Source: Sipunculus nudus | Lineage: Eukaryota > Annelida > Sipuncula > Golfingiida > Sipunculidae | Reading direction: 5' to 3' | DNA length: 64,000 nucleotides | NCBI GenBank assembly: GCA_026874595.1 | Contig: CM049313.1 | Coordinates: 29,942,008-30,006,007, forward strand | Shown: piece by piece, positions 48,938-59,860 of the stretch | Layout of the letters: every line of letters begins with the position of its first letter | Position numbering within the stretch: the stretch's first letter is position 1 | The notes under the pieces: model-generated | Seen by the model: only the letters and a program-made list of their open reading frames with translations | What the model was told of the DNA's origin: nothing | The model's database searches: none | Program-made: the position numbers and the translations under genes

Positions 48938-49640
48938 TCAATCAAGATAAAACAGGAAAACACTCTTTGGAACAATAGTGAACAAGACTTTAAGATCAGA
49001 CCATGTAGCCTCTATTGTTGAAGTTGTAGCATCAGGGAAGTTAGAAAACACAAGATCAATAAGACTTCCATGATCAGTTGTCTTTTCTGTTACAAGTTGT
49101 TGACAGTGTAAAAGATGTGAAAGAACATTCAAGGCTGACATATTGTTTTGTTCAGTAACATCTATATTAAAATCTCCCATTACTAACAATGGTTCTTGGA
49201 TATCAACGTGTCATAAGCTGGGCTGCTTTAACCTAAAGTCTGACAGTTTTGACTGAGGGGATCTGTACACACTAATCAGTTGTAAGGAAGAGCTTGGAGT
49301 ATTTACCAGTAATACAGAGGCATCAATGTTTCCACTAGACTGATGATGCACTTCAATGAATGGCCAGAGGTCTTTGTGAACTTAGAATGCTAATCCATAG
49401 TGTGGTCTTTTTGATGGACACGTTGAACCTGCTGTTTGATGATCATTTCGAATCAGTTGGAAATTTGGTATACAATATGAAATCATCAGTATCAACAGAA
49501 CACAAACGAGTTTCAGCCAAAGCAATGATGTGGGTATTAAGGATATGAAAATCAGAAATCACATCTTTGAAATGCAAATGAAGAGATCTTGTGTTATGAT
49601 ATATTATATTCAGTGTATCAGTTGGTACAGATGTTGGTGG
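48938..49640 (-). pseudogene. Helentron 2 endonuclease domain
   Basis: The N part is at the end of frame 49443-49826: NIIYHNTRSLHLHF and HIIALAETRL, with the catalytic Glu. After frame changes the C part (48938-49189) has LLVMGDFNID and TTDHGSLIDLVFSNFP. The final motif reads WSDLK: the expected SDH His is Leu (codon 48992-48994). This copy would therefore be catalytically dead even without the frameshifts. Confidence 0.8.
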
Positions 49641-51120
49641 TAAGAAATTAAGAGCAAGTTTAGCATCATGACGTATTCTGGCCATTTCATTTGTTACTTG
49701 TGCATCAGTTGATATTTTGTTTTCATCTAAATTTAATACATGCAAGCCATCCATATTTCTTGCCCTGCTCAATACAACATAATGTGCATGCCTCAGTTTC
49801 CTTTTACTTGTCATATCCACAACCACCTGATCAAGTGAAGTGCCTTGAGCTTTTCATATAGTTTTTGCTGCACCAATTTTTAATGGATACTGAGAACGAG
49901 TTACCAGTATATGTCTCCGGCCTGTATGGAATGTGCGCTTGGTGAAGAATAGGGGTGTCCATTCTTTGGATATAGATGGAGTGTAAAAGGCAGCATAATT
50001 TCTCCTGGTGTCTGAGCCAATGTTTGAATCTTCAAACTGAACCCAAAGAATGCTTGGCACAGTTTTGCTATGCAGGTAGTGTATGTGCTTCAATATACAA
50101 GAACAACCGTTGGTGATTCCATCTTGTACTGCAACATTGCAGGTGATATCGTATGGTAAGCCAACAGCAATCTGAAGCCTTTTCAACAGTCCTGCAGTTT
50201 TTGATGGGTTATCTGGTATTCTTGAAAGAACATCTTTCTTCACATCATATGTTACATCTGTTATTACTGTGTCAATTGCAGTAATTATTACTTTAGTTGT
50301 GTTTGTACCCTCGTAAATTTGCATATTATGATTGTCTACACAGGTGTTGTTCGTAAACAAATAAGTAGTTCCTGATGGAAATGAACTGTTATCACCAACA
50401 CTACAAGATTTTAGGGCATCAATGTCAGCTTTTGTGTGTTGTCCTTCACGTAGTCTGTTCAATAGTTCAGCAAAACCATGATCATTTTTTTGCCGCATGA
50501 TTTCAGTAAGCTCATACATATGAAAATTGTCTACCCACAGGTTGAGTGCAAGAGGTCCATAGTTATCAGACAGGTTCCTGAAAATCCAGTTGTCCATTAC
50601 TGGTTGAAGTTGGAAGAGGTCTCCAATTACATGGATACCACCAAATGGTTCTTTGTTGCCTTTAATTTCTTGGAGCCGCAAATTAATGAAATTGAACATG
50701 CGATTTCCTACCATGCTTATTTTATCAATCATTAATATATGAAGGTGCCTGTACTGTGTTCGCAGTGTATTCAGGATGTCATATGACAATTTTCTGTAAT
50801 CAAATCCTTTATGTGGATCGATTCGAAAACCATTATGTAATGTGGATCCTTAAACATTGTAAGCAGCCTTTCCTGTAGGTGCAGTGATCAGTATTTTGCA
50901 CTCCAACGGATTTTCACCTTCATTCCCACATAAGTGACGATGTAATGCTTGAAAGAGAGCTCTGAGCAAAACTGATTTACCAACACCTGCCCCACCAGTA
51001 AGGAATAGGTGTAAAGGCTTGGTAGAACATTTTACACGTTTGATAATGTGTTTGAAGACAGCGAGTTGTTTCTCATTTAATCCCTGTATTAACTGTCTGT
51101 ATTCTACATCAGGTATTCTA
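49641..51120 (-). pseudogene. Helentron 2 Pif1-like helicase domain
   Basis: Motif I GGAGVGKS (50973-50996) and APTGKAAYNV are at the end of frame 50850-52058. A single TAA (50850-50852) interrupts an otherwise continuous frame into 49854-50789. Motif II reads MIDKISMVG, so the catalytic Glu is Lys (codon 50721-50723). Then GGIHVIGDLFQLQPV and ELTEIMRQKNDHGF follow. A TGA at 49854-49856 interrupts KTI-KAQGTSLDQVVVDM, after which motif VI is HAHYVVLSRARNMDGLHV. Length and order fit a Helitron helicase. Confidence 0.85.
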
Positions 51121-52123
51121 CCAGGCAATGTAAGTGGTTCCTGTGCAGTGGTTCTTGGTGGCAGTCCAAGATCAGTTGACAAATCATAGTTTCTCAGATG
51201 ATCTGACCTTTCTGAGTCATAAAAAGCAAATTCTTCACTGGGAACTGGTTGTTGAATTGAATCTTCATTCCCTGCATGTTCTGTTGTAGGAGCTATTTGT
51301 GCATATTCAGTTTCATGGTCATATTCAGCTTGGCCCTGTGCTTCTTGTAGAACATCTGCATTGTTCTCATACTCTTTTCTTTTAAATTCAATTTGTATAT
51401 TTTTCTTGTTATATTGTTCTGAGTATGTGAGTGAACCATTCAAAAGGTCTTTGGTTTCATCTCTCCATGATGTGAACAGCAGCAGCCTTTCACGAAAGCA
51501 GTTTTCCGGGTCTATTTTCTCAGTATAACGAACATATCTTCGAACTCTTGGAACTTGTCTGCGAGTGAATGTTGTACCATTTGGTAAGGTGATACTGAGC
51601 TTTTCTCCTGTGTTTATATTAGCAATTGCTTCATTTTGAAAAGTGATGTTGTTATCATCAGTATTGTCATGGAATGCATCATCTGCTCTTTCTGCGGGGT
51701 ATTTAATATTAATCTGTGATGCAAAATAAGCAAGACACCAATTCTCAAATGCTTTTGGTCTCTTTGAGTATCTGTCAATGATATTATTTGCTGCTATGTC
51801 TGTTGAATCATGTGAGAGATGCTCAAGCTGTTCTTTACTCTTGAGTAGAAAAGTTCTTTCATCTGGAGGGGCAGTGGGTACAAATATTACATCCCTAGTG
51901 GCTCTTGTCATTGGAAGTTGTAATACCAGATATGCTGCTGTCTGAGCACTTATTTCAACAGCATTTAAAAACTGATTTCCCATATCTCTCACCTGCTGTC
52001 TGAGAGTTTTATCCCCTTTTCTAGCTTCTTTGCAAGCAGCATCTAACAAAGCACTCATTCCCCTATGACTTTTGCTGACATAGGAAACTATGTATGTTGC
52101 ACATGCATAAGAATAAACTGAAG
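51121..52123 (-). pseudogene. Helentron 2 two-tyrosine motif and linker
   Basis: Upstream of the first ATG the frame remains open and includes ACATYIVSYVSKSHRGM. The Tyr codons lie at 52092-52094 and 52080-52082, spaced YxxxY as in Rep active sites. The linker then has DIAANNIIDRYSKRPKAF and ENWCLAYFASQ, KRRPAV-like RRYVRYTEKIDPENC, and FTSWRDETKDLL, paralleling element 1. A frameshift near 52110 separates it from the preceding Rep part. Confidence 0.8.
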
Positions 52124-53110
52124 GTCATGGTTAGCTTTCCATGCAGTAAACAAAAGTCTCATGTATCCATTGGTTTTTATTTTAGACGGTGACCTTCTAA
52201 GGAATACTTTTGGACCTTTAATGGATGTACGCAAGGCCATGTAGTAGTCATCTAGAGAGAGTTCTAGAGAGTTTAAGAAATCATGAAAGGACAGGTAATT
52301 GTCAACATTTAAGCTTGCAAGTGCCTGAGAGATTTTGTGGTAGTTCTGTTTGTGTTTTTCATCAACTTCTGTGTCATGAGGTGCAAGGATTTTAGTTTTT
52401 GGCATGGGTGGCAATGGAAAGTTAAACGACAAATTGGCTTTCCATTCTTTCTACAAGACCTGGAGTGTCTGTGTGTTTGTAGATCTATCAGATCTTGATG
52501 GTCCTCATCATTCTTGCAGCAGGTCATATGCTCATCAATGTATTTGGTGACAGTATCTTCTTCATGTTGACCATATATGGGTGCATCCTCAATCCACATA
52601 AGCATATGAATATGTGGAGAGCCACGTTGCTGAAATTCAACTCTGTAAAAATAATCTTTCAGCTTTCCAAGAGGTGAATGGGCAGCCTGTAAGATGGTGT
52701 GAATGAAGGAATGAACTCTGTGATCAAAATACCGCACACAGGTTACAGGATCTGCCTTAACCAAGCGTGTTTTTTTTACCCAATCCATTTGTCTTATATC
52801 ATCACTTGAATAAGTTCTGTCATCAATCAGTTTTCCAAGCATGACCAGCAGGTCTTCCCAATGTGTGTCTGCAGCAGATAGAGATATAAACCATGTTGGC
52901 ATTCCTAGTTGCCTAAACATTGCAAAGAGATCTTTTTTACGTGCTTCAAAATATGGAGGGGAGCCTCGAATGGATCTGAAAATCTTGTAGCCTTCATCCA
53001 ACCTTGTCAACTCATGAACTTTGCTTTCATTCAAGACATCCTTGACGGAATACTTCTTCCGCTTAGTTTTGATTCGATGAATTGCTAGACTAACCTTTCC
53101 TGTAATTTGT
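52110..53110 (-). pseudogene. Helentron 2 Helitron-like N and HUH Rep region
   Basis: The frame is open from about 53110 (upstream of the ATG at 53034). It has IFRSIRGSPPYFEARKK, GMPTWFISLSAADTHW and the HUH motif in RGSPHIHMLMW (HIH codons 52606-52614). The Zn-type box RHSRSCRKNGKPICR continues after a frameshift near 52435 as FNFPLPPMPKT in 52088-52432. It would nick DNA at element ends. Catalytic His residues are intact. Confidence 0.85.
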
Positions 53111-53111
53111 T

Positions 53112-53890
53112 CTATTTGTAATTTTTCATTTTGTAGAAATGATTTGGAACCACTGCAGCATCTGCAACTCTGCGATCAAGTGCTCGGAGTTCCCATTTGC
53201 AAATGTCGCTGTAATGAACAGAAGTTTTTCTTTCAGCATTATCTAATCTCCTTTGCCCACAGAATATTGACGGAAATGACATATATTCTGAATCTTTGTC
53301 TGGAAACAGATTCAAAGGTTTCTTTCCTTCACCAGGAGCCACCGATATTATGTCATTCCCTGTAAGTTCAGTATCATCAAGCATGGTATCTAGAATTCCT
53401 CCTTGTTCATCTTCATGTATTTCTTCAAAATTGTCATCATCAGATAGAGTATCATCCACGGAATCGTCAGTTGTAGCAAGATGTTCATGCTCTTGTGAAT
53501 TTTTGAAAGTTTGAAGCCAATTGGTATTTATTGTAATGTTTGCATCTTTATATAACTGACTATGTCTCATCAAGTAGTGTAGTGTACTCAGTATTACAGC
53601 TGGACGTACATTTTGGGTGCACTCTACATTTTTGTACTCAAGTTTACGTTTTAAACTTATTGGTACAGTAACTGTTGAGTCTGACGTACGTGGTAACATA
53701 TCCACGGTTGTTTCAATCTGAGTAGGTACGTTGACCAGTGATCCTTTCAGTGACAACTGTGAACCTCTAGGTAATTCTCGTAACTGCACGAATGATATGC
53801 GTAATGCAACAAGCCTTTCCTCTAGGGGACACAAGTTCAATTCAGGTGGCTTATCAGGAAACTGCATTCCATTTAATACAGAAAGTTTTG
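53112..53890 (-). pseudogene. Helentron 2 DUF6570 domain and spacer
   Basis: After an in-frame TAA (about 53902) the frame gives FPDKPPELNLCPLEERLVAL and LRELPRGSQLSLKG, with VDMLPRT, VPISLKRKLEYKN and VRPAVILSTLHYLM: the DUF6570 pattern. An acidic spacer and DIISVAPGEGKKPLNLF follow. No OTU motif lies between DUF6570 and Rep, unlike element 1. A frameshift near 53125 leads to the Rep frame. Confidence 0.8.
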
Positions 53891-53903
53891 GAGTCTTGTG
53901 GCA

Positions 53904-55290
53904 TTACATAGCATCAAGACAAGTTGTGCATAACCATTTTTTATTGTCCACTGATTTTACATCTGTAATGTATGTTGCTAGGAAAGTGGAATCTAGTCTG
54001 TCTGGCCAGCTATCAGAATTCTTTACAGAGTGTTTGAACCATGTCTGATTACAGCAACAACAAGCATATATGGGACCTTCAGATATTGAAGTATAAAATT
54101 TCTGTTTACATTCTCTGAGATCTGCACCCTGTTTTCTCTTAAGATTAGCAGCTTTTTCGTTTTGTCTGTATGATTCATCAGTTCTTTCCTGTGCTCTAGT
54201 GGCTGTGTTTCTCATAGTCTCAATTCTCTTATGTAATGGATTTGCTCTTTTCCTCCTTTTGGCGAGTCTCTCAGTTTCTATAAAAAAATCATCTTCAAAT
54301 CTTTTTCTTTTTTTACCAGTTGATTCCCTGACACGTTCCATTTGTCTATAGGTTTCATTTCGTCTGGCAGCTTGCTTCTGTTGTTTCTCAGCTCCCCTCT
54401 CTTGTGCCCTTCGAACTTGATCTTTTCTTATCTTTTGATTATATGCTTTCTATGCACAACGTTCCTTTTGCCTGTATGTTTCATTAAGTCTAGCATTTTG
54501 CTTCTGCTGTTTCTCAGCTTCCCTCTCTTGTGCCCTTCGAACTTGATCTTCTCTTATCTTTTTATTATAAGCTTTCTCTGCAGAACGTTCCTTTTGCCTG
54601 TATGTTTCATTAAGTCTAGCATTTTGCTTCTGTTGTTTCTCAGCTTTTCTCTCGTGTGCCTTTCGAACTTGATCTTTTCTCATCTTTTGATTATATGCTT
54701 TCTCTGCAGATTGTTCTTCTTGTCTGTATGTTTCATTAAGTCTAGCAGCTTGCTTCTGTTGTTTCTCAGCTTTTCTCTCTTGTGCCCTTCGAACTTGATC
54801 TTTTCTTATTTTTTGATTATATGCTTTCTCTGCAGAACGTTCTTTTTGTCTACAAGTTTCATTTTGTCTTGAGAACAGTTTTCTTTGTTGATCTTTCAGG
54901 CGTTCTCTATCCCTGTGAGCTGGATTCATTCTTTTCAGTCGCATATACTCTTTCAAATATAATTTTCTGTTCATTTTTAGTTGCTGATCATTAAAGTATT
55001 CTTTGATCAGTGAGTGAACACCTTGTTCAGAATCTTTTTCATGTTCAAGTTTGCTTTTATTTACCGTTTCCACGAGGTCTGCTGTTGACAGAGTTGCTTC
55101 CTTTAGCTGGTCATCTGAACTGGTAGACTGTTTAGTTTTGCGTTTGAGCCCAAGTGTAAATGCTTTAGTGGTGACTTGGTTTATTCTGAAATATGTCAAT
55201 TCAAACATAGTTGCATTCATCATATTTGCACAGTTTGATATATACTGAAAGAATTCTGACTGCAATTCAAATGCAAAAAAGAACTGATGT
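53904..55290 (-). pseudogene. Helentron 2 coiled 42-residue repeats and CCCC zinc finger
   Basis: A charged region enters through ELQSEFFQYISNCANMM and KRKTKQSTSSDDQ. About five repeats of 42 residues follow (126 bp), each like AEKAYNQKIRKDQVRRAQER with a second half KAEKQQKQNARLNETYRQKE. One TAG (about 54451) replaces a Glu codon; otherwise the frame runs from about 55290 to 53904. At the end, YACCCCNQTWFK and WLCTTC probably bind zinc, analogous to element 1. Confidence 0.8.
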
Positions 55291-55803
55291 GCCACAAGGT
55301 GTAGGATACCCGAGATGATTTCTGCTGTGTGGATCAAACACATAGTAACAATTCTCCTGATATGAAATTGCAATTGCGTTTCTACCAACAATAATATGAC
55401 CACATTTCTTGGAAGTGATTTCTGCCAAAGCATCCTGGTAAAACATATAGGGTGCTTGCACATCAGAATGATTAAGAAAACCACCTGTGATCAAGGTTGG
55501 TTTTATCTTTAAATAATGATCAAGGCATTGTATATACTCTGGTATTTCATCCCAAGCCATGTCTTTATCTGGGATATCTCACAATGTTCTGTACAAATGA
55601 TCACTTTCAATTAATATTGTGTCCATATCATTTGTTTGCCATTCAACAACATCGTGCAGGGTGGCATAAAGCAGAGAAACAACTGAATTAGGCACACACT
55701 GTTTGCCAACTGAGTCTGATGGAAACTGAGGATCACCTTGGTGAAAAGTGCCTTTAACAACCTTACTGATAGATACAGCCGGAACAGGTACAGCTGAAGC
55801 CAT
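55267..55803 (-). pseudogene. Helentron 2 N-terminal cysteine-protease-like domain (tegument/C76-like)
   Basis: It starts at ATG 55801-55803. The pattern GTFHQGDPQFPSDSVGKQCV followed by PNSVVSLLYA has a likely catalytic Cys after KQ. After an in-frame TGA (55579-55581), KKCGHIIVGRNAIAISYQ and YVFDPHSRNHLG provide the D-P-H motif typical of peptidase C76-like deubiquitinases (HQG..F....G.QC..N and FD.HSR). The family assignment is from motif memory. It lies upstream of the coiled repeats, in the position where some Helitrons carry such a domain. A frameshift near 55275 joins it to the next region. Confidence 0.65.
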
Positions 55804-56290
55804 AGCTGGGCAGATAAGTTTAAAGTTGAAAGTTTACAAAAAAATTGATAAAATTTAATAAAGGGAAACAGCAGTACTGGATGAGAGAAAGTCAGGCGTA
55901 GGATGGAGAGTATTTAATGGAACTGGTTATGAAAATGAAAAGATAAGAGTAACTAGGAAGATACAGGAATATGGTGAAGATGCTTCTGTTAAACAGAGTT
56001 CATAAAATGGAAATAAATGACAAACTCGACCTCAATAATGATAATTTTTTAATAACGTCAGTTATAACCAGTTGTACTGGTTTTATTTTCTGGGTTTTTT
56101 ATCTCTTTTTTTATATGGGCTTGATCTTGTTTTTTTTATCTGGTTTTGATCTCGTTTTCTTATCTGGTTTTGATCTAATTTTTTATCTGGTTATCTTTGA
56201 TCTGGTTATCTTTGATCTGGTTTTTCTTGTTCGTGAAATATTTGATCTGGATTGTTCTGGTTTTGTCTTGGCAGGCACCTGAAAAGATAA
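55804..56290. repeat. Upstream region of Helentron 2 with 15-bp minisatellite
   Basis: 56090-56270 contains six or more degenerate copies of 'tatctggttttgatct' / 'tatctttgatctggt' (minus strand CCAGATCAAAGATAA). The position just upstream of the first ORF parallels the 70-bp array upstream of Helentron 1. 55804-56080 shows no other feature. Confidence 0.65.
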
Positions 56291-58348
56291 AGAAAACTAG
56301 ATGTGTCGGAACGACACGAATGCCCCCGCCTTGGGCAAATTAGAAACATTTGTAAAATTTGGAAAATTTTTTAAGTTCAGGAGGTGTCGTATGGTCAAAA
56401 GTAGGTCAACAAGGGCAAAATGCAAACTCGATTTGTAACGGGTCATTGTCAAGCAACACACACAAAAATCATGCCAGTATATGCAGGCATTGTGAAAAAA
56501 GTCCATACATGTGCATTTTCCATAAAAATTTCTGTCTTTCATGAAATTTTCTATGTTTAGGAGCCGTAAAACAATCAAAAGTAGGTCAACCGGGATGAAA
56601 CGCAAACTCGATCTGTAACTGTCATTATCAGTACAAAAAAGTCAGTACATATGCATTTGTTATGAAAATTTATATTTTTCATGAAACTTTCTATGTTCAG
56701 GAGCAGTCAAATGGTCAAAAGTAGGTATACTGAGACAAAACAAGAACTCGATCTGTAACTGGTCATTATCTGCATACACACCAAAAATCAGGCCTTAATC
56801 TGCAGGCACTGCAAAAAAAAAGTCCATACATGTGCACCTTTTTGGGAAATTTTCTATGTTAGAGCACCGTCAAACGGTCAAAAATAGGTCAACTGGGACA
56901 AAACGTGAACTTGATCTGTAACTGGTCATAAAGTGCCCACACACCAAAAATCAGGCCAATATCTGCAGGTATTGTGAAGAAAAGTCTGTAAAAGTGTATT
57001 TGTCATGAAAATATATATTTTACATGAAATTTTCTATGTTCAGGAGCTGTAAAACAGTCAAAAATAGGTCAACCGGGACGAAACGCGAACTCGATCTGTA
57101 ACTGGTCTATATCTGCTCACACACCAAAAATCAGGCCAATATCTACAGGTATTGTGAAGAAAAGTCTGTACAAGTGTATTTGTCATGAAAATATATATTT
57201 TACATGAAATTTTCTATGTTTAGGAGCCGTAAAACGATCAAAAGTAGGTCAACCGGGACGAAACGCGAACTCGAACTGTAACTGGTCTATATCTGTCCAC
57301 ACACTAAAAATCAGGCCAACATCTGCAGGCACTGCGAAAAATAGTCCGTACATGTGTATTTGTCATGAAATTTCATATTTTTCATGAAATTTTCTAAGTT
57401 TAGGAGCCGTAAAACGGTCAAAAGTAGGTCAACCGAGACGAAACGTGAACTCGATCTGTAACTGGTCTATATCTGCCCACACACCAAAAATCAGGCCAAT
57501 ATCTGCAGGCATTGCGAAAAAAAGTCCGTACATGTGTATCTGTCATGAATATTTCTATTTTTCATAAAAATTTCTAAGTTTAGGAGCCGTAAAACGGTCA
57601 AAAGTAGGTCAACCGAGACGAAACGTGAACTCGATCTGTAACTGGTCTATATCTGCCCACACACCAAAAATCAGGCCAATATCTGCAGGCATTGCGAAAA
57701 AAAGTCCGTACATGTGTATCTGTCATGAATATTTCTATTTTTTATAAAAATTTCTAAGTTTAGGAGCCGTAAAACGATCAAAAGTAGGTCAACCGGGACG
57801 AAACGCGAACTCGATCTGTAACTGGTCTATATCTGTCCACACACTAAAAATCAGGCCAACATCTGCAGGCACTGCGAAAAATAGTCCGTACATGTGTATT
57901 TGTCATGAAATTTCATATTTTTCATGAAAATTTCTAAGTTTAGGAGCCGTTAAAATGTCAAAAGAAGGTCAACCGGGACGAAACGCGAACTCGATCTGTA
58001 ACTGGTCTATATCTGCTCACACACCAAAAATCAGGCCAATATCTGCAGGCATTGCGAAAAAAAGTCCGTACATGTGTATCTGTCATGAATATTTCTATTT
58101 TTCATGAAATTTTTCTAAGTTTAGGAGCCGTGAAACGGTCAAAAGTAGGTCAACCGGGACGAAACGCGAACTCGATCTGTAACTGGTCTATATCTGCCCA
58201 CACACCAAAAATCAGGCCAATATCTAAAGGCATTGCGAAAAAAAGTCCGTACAACTGTTTGATTTCGGAATGACGGAAGGACGGAATGACGGAATGACGG
58301 ACATGGGTAAAACTATATGCCCCGGCCACTTTGTGGGCATAAAAAATA
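56291..58348 (+). mobile_element. Non-autonomous element of ~180-bp tandem repeats with hairpin ends
   Basis: The left end has GTGTCG-GAA-CGACAC (56303-56317) followed by 'gaatgcccccgcc'. About eleven tandem copies follow; 'gtaggtcaac'-type words occur near 56402, 56578, 56717 (shortened), 56881, 57061, 57241, 57421, 57601, 57781, 57961 and 58141. The period is 180 bp and is most regular after 57000. The right end has a 'gacggaatgacgga' run (58270-58303), then 'ctatATGCCC' to 'GGGCATaaaaaat' (hairpin 58317-58340). The layout is like bivalve pearl-type or Helentron-derived non-autonomous elements. No coding capacity. Confidence 0.75.
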
Positions 58349-59050
58349 TTTCAGTACTGGAAAATTTTTATTATGAACTAAATACAAAAGAAAGAGATGA
58401 GTAACAAGAGCATATATAACAGGGCTGTCGTGTATCTGGTAACCTCTGACCTCATTAATTATGCATGAATTTTGTTTGGAATGTAAATCAGCTGAGAAAC
58501 CATTGGTAAATATGTATGACGGGTTTCATGAAAATTCATTGGACTTTTGTCAAGTCACTACTGTACCATCAAAGTGCAGTGATCTCTGATTTCATTAAAC
58601 AGACTTGGATTTTGCTGGAAATGGAAGTTAGGTGAGATATTTTATTGATTAACAATTCTGATGAGTTTCAAATCCTTCATATATTTTGTAAGTTATTGTG
58701 GCGACACCACTAATTGGCCTGTTCTAAGCAGCCTGGTAAGCTCTGACCTCATTACATATCCATGAAAGCTGCTGGGGGATTAATTTACTTAAGGAACTAT
58801 ATTGGTAAATATGTACGAGTTCCATGAAAATCAGTAGGATATTTGTCAAGTCACAAAAGGGTCTCCAAAGTGTGGTGACCTCTGAACTCATTAAATATGC
58901 AGGAATTTTGATGAAAATCAAACTTAGGTGAGATATTTTACGAATTAATATTTCTGTTGAGTTGTATCAAAATCCATCATATTCCTCACAACACATTGGT
59001 AAAAGTGTAGTACAGGTGACCTGCCAAAAAAAAAAAAAAAACTGGCTTCC
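58349..59050. repeat. Diverged tandem repeat (two alternating ~150-bp subunits)
   Basis: Subunits contain 'cctctgacctcattaa' near 58444, 58567 (variant), 58742 and 58878, with 'aggtgagatattttat' near 58628 and 58926, and 'ggatatttgtcaagtcac' near 58541 and 58837. This gives two roughly 300-bp repeats. An A-run follows (59025-59041). Confidence 0.6.
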
Positions 59051-59354
59051 ATACTGATGCCAGTGATGGTGTCCTTACTTTTTCTTGCTCCAACATTGAG
59101 CTTACTTGATGATTCCATCAACATCCACACATTTCTCTACGACTGACATTAAAATAAAACAACATCAAATTAGATAAAAAAAATAATAAGAATGAGTAAT
59201 GACAGTTTGCGGTAGTTCAACTTAACTGCACGTTTACCTATACATCTTTTCCTTTTACAGTACATGTGCGTCTTTACTTCACTAAAATCTTCAATCAATT
59301 ATTCCATCAAGAGTCATTACGCTTTCAAGTTCGACCACTAGTAGCCGTGACAAA
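59051..59354. other. AT-rich sequence, nothing recognised
   Basis: No repeat or gene visible. Confidence 0.4.
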
Positions 59355-59387
59355 CACGACTCAGTTAGGGCCCCCTACTGAGTCGTG
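59355..59387. repeat. 33-nt near-perfect palindrome
   Basis: Arms CACGACTCAG and CTGAGTCGTG pair perfectly. Inside, after one unpaired T, TAGGG pairs with CCCTA around a CC loop. It is the strongest isolated inverted repeat seen in the right part of the window. Confidence 0.85.
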
Positions 59388-59571
59388 ACACAAGCCAAAT
59401 TTAGAACCGCCTTGCAAGTCCATGCCACACTTTATAACCGTATCTCTGCATACAGTCAGCAGGCAGACCGCAGCCAGAAATCTCCCATACATGCAGACCA
59501 ATATACGAATATATTGGGTTATAACGGAATATTTCACATACATGGTAGGTGTCGTTGGAGAGATAAGAAAC

Positions 59572-59860
59572 TTATTGAAGGTCTAGTGAGTTTATTTGAA
59601 GTGACACGATACTTGTAAGCAATGAGGCGTTGTCAAAAATGACGAAAATATTTGCCTCCTCATAGGGCCTTATAATGCGATCCTCAGAGTTAGTTGTCCA
59701 GGCACTCTGGCAAGCCAGTAATCTGGCCATAATGTCAGAGGGCCGATCTGGCGCTAGACCACTAGGCCAATTTGCAAATTTAACTGCTTTTATATCCTGA
59801 TTTTCACCCCAAATCGTTTCACTTGGAATTGTAAGCAAACAAAGAATTTCTTCAAAATCA
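59572..59860 (-). other. Unassigned minus-strand open frame
   Basis: The frame runs from a TGA near 59875 through EILCLLTIPSETIWGENQ and KFANWPSGLAPDRPSDI to a stop at 59572. Its composition is more protein-like than nearby frames, and it could be an exon fragment. I recognise no domain and there is no supporting neighbour. Confidence 0.2.

Larger units (their letters stand above)
48938..55803 (-). mobile_element. Helentron 2: decayed Helitron with an N-terminal cysteine-protease-like domain
   Basis: Minus-strand domain order: protease-like domain, 42-residue coiled repeats, CCCC finger, DUF6570, Helitron N domain, HUH Rep, two-tyrosine motif, Pif1 helicase, APE-like endonuclease. It differs from Helentron 1 in lacking OTU and in its N terminus, and corresponding segments are clearly diverged, so it is another family. 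Fewer frame breaks than element 1, but two key catalytic residues are altered. A 15-bp minisatellite lies upstream (56090-56270). Confidence 0.85.

Noticed and set aside
54342-54872. 176-codon plus-strand frame of hydrophobic repeats
   Set aside because: Antisense shadow of the 42-residue coiled repeats in Helentron 2.
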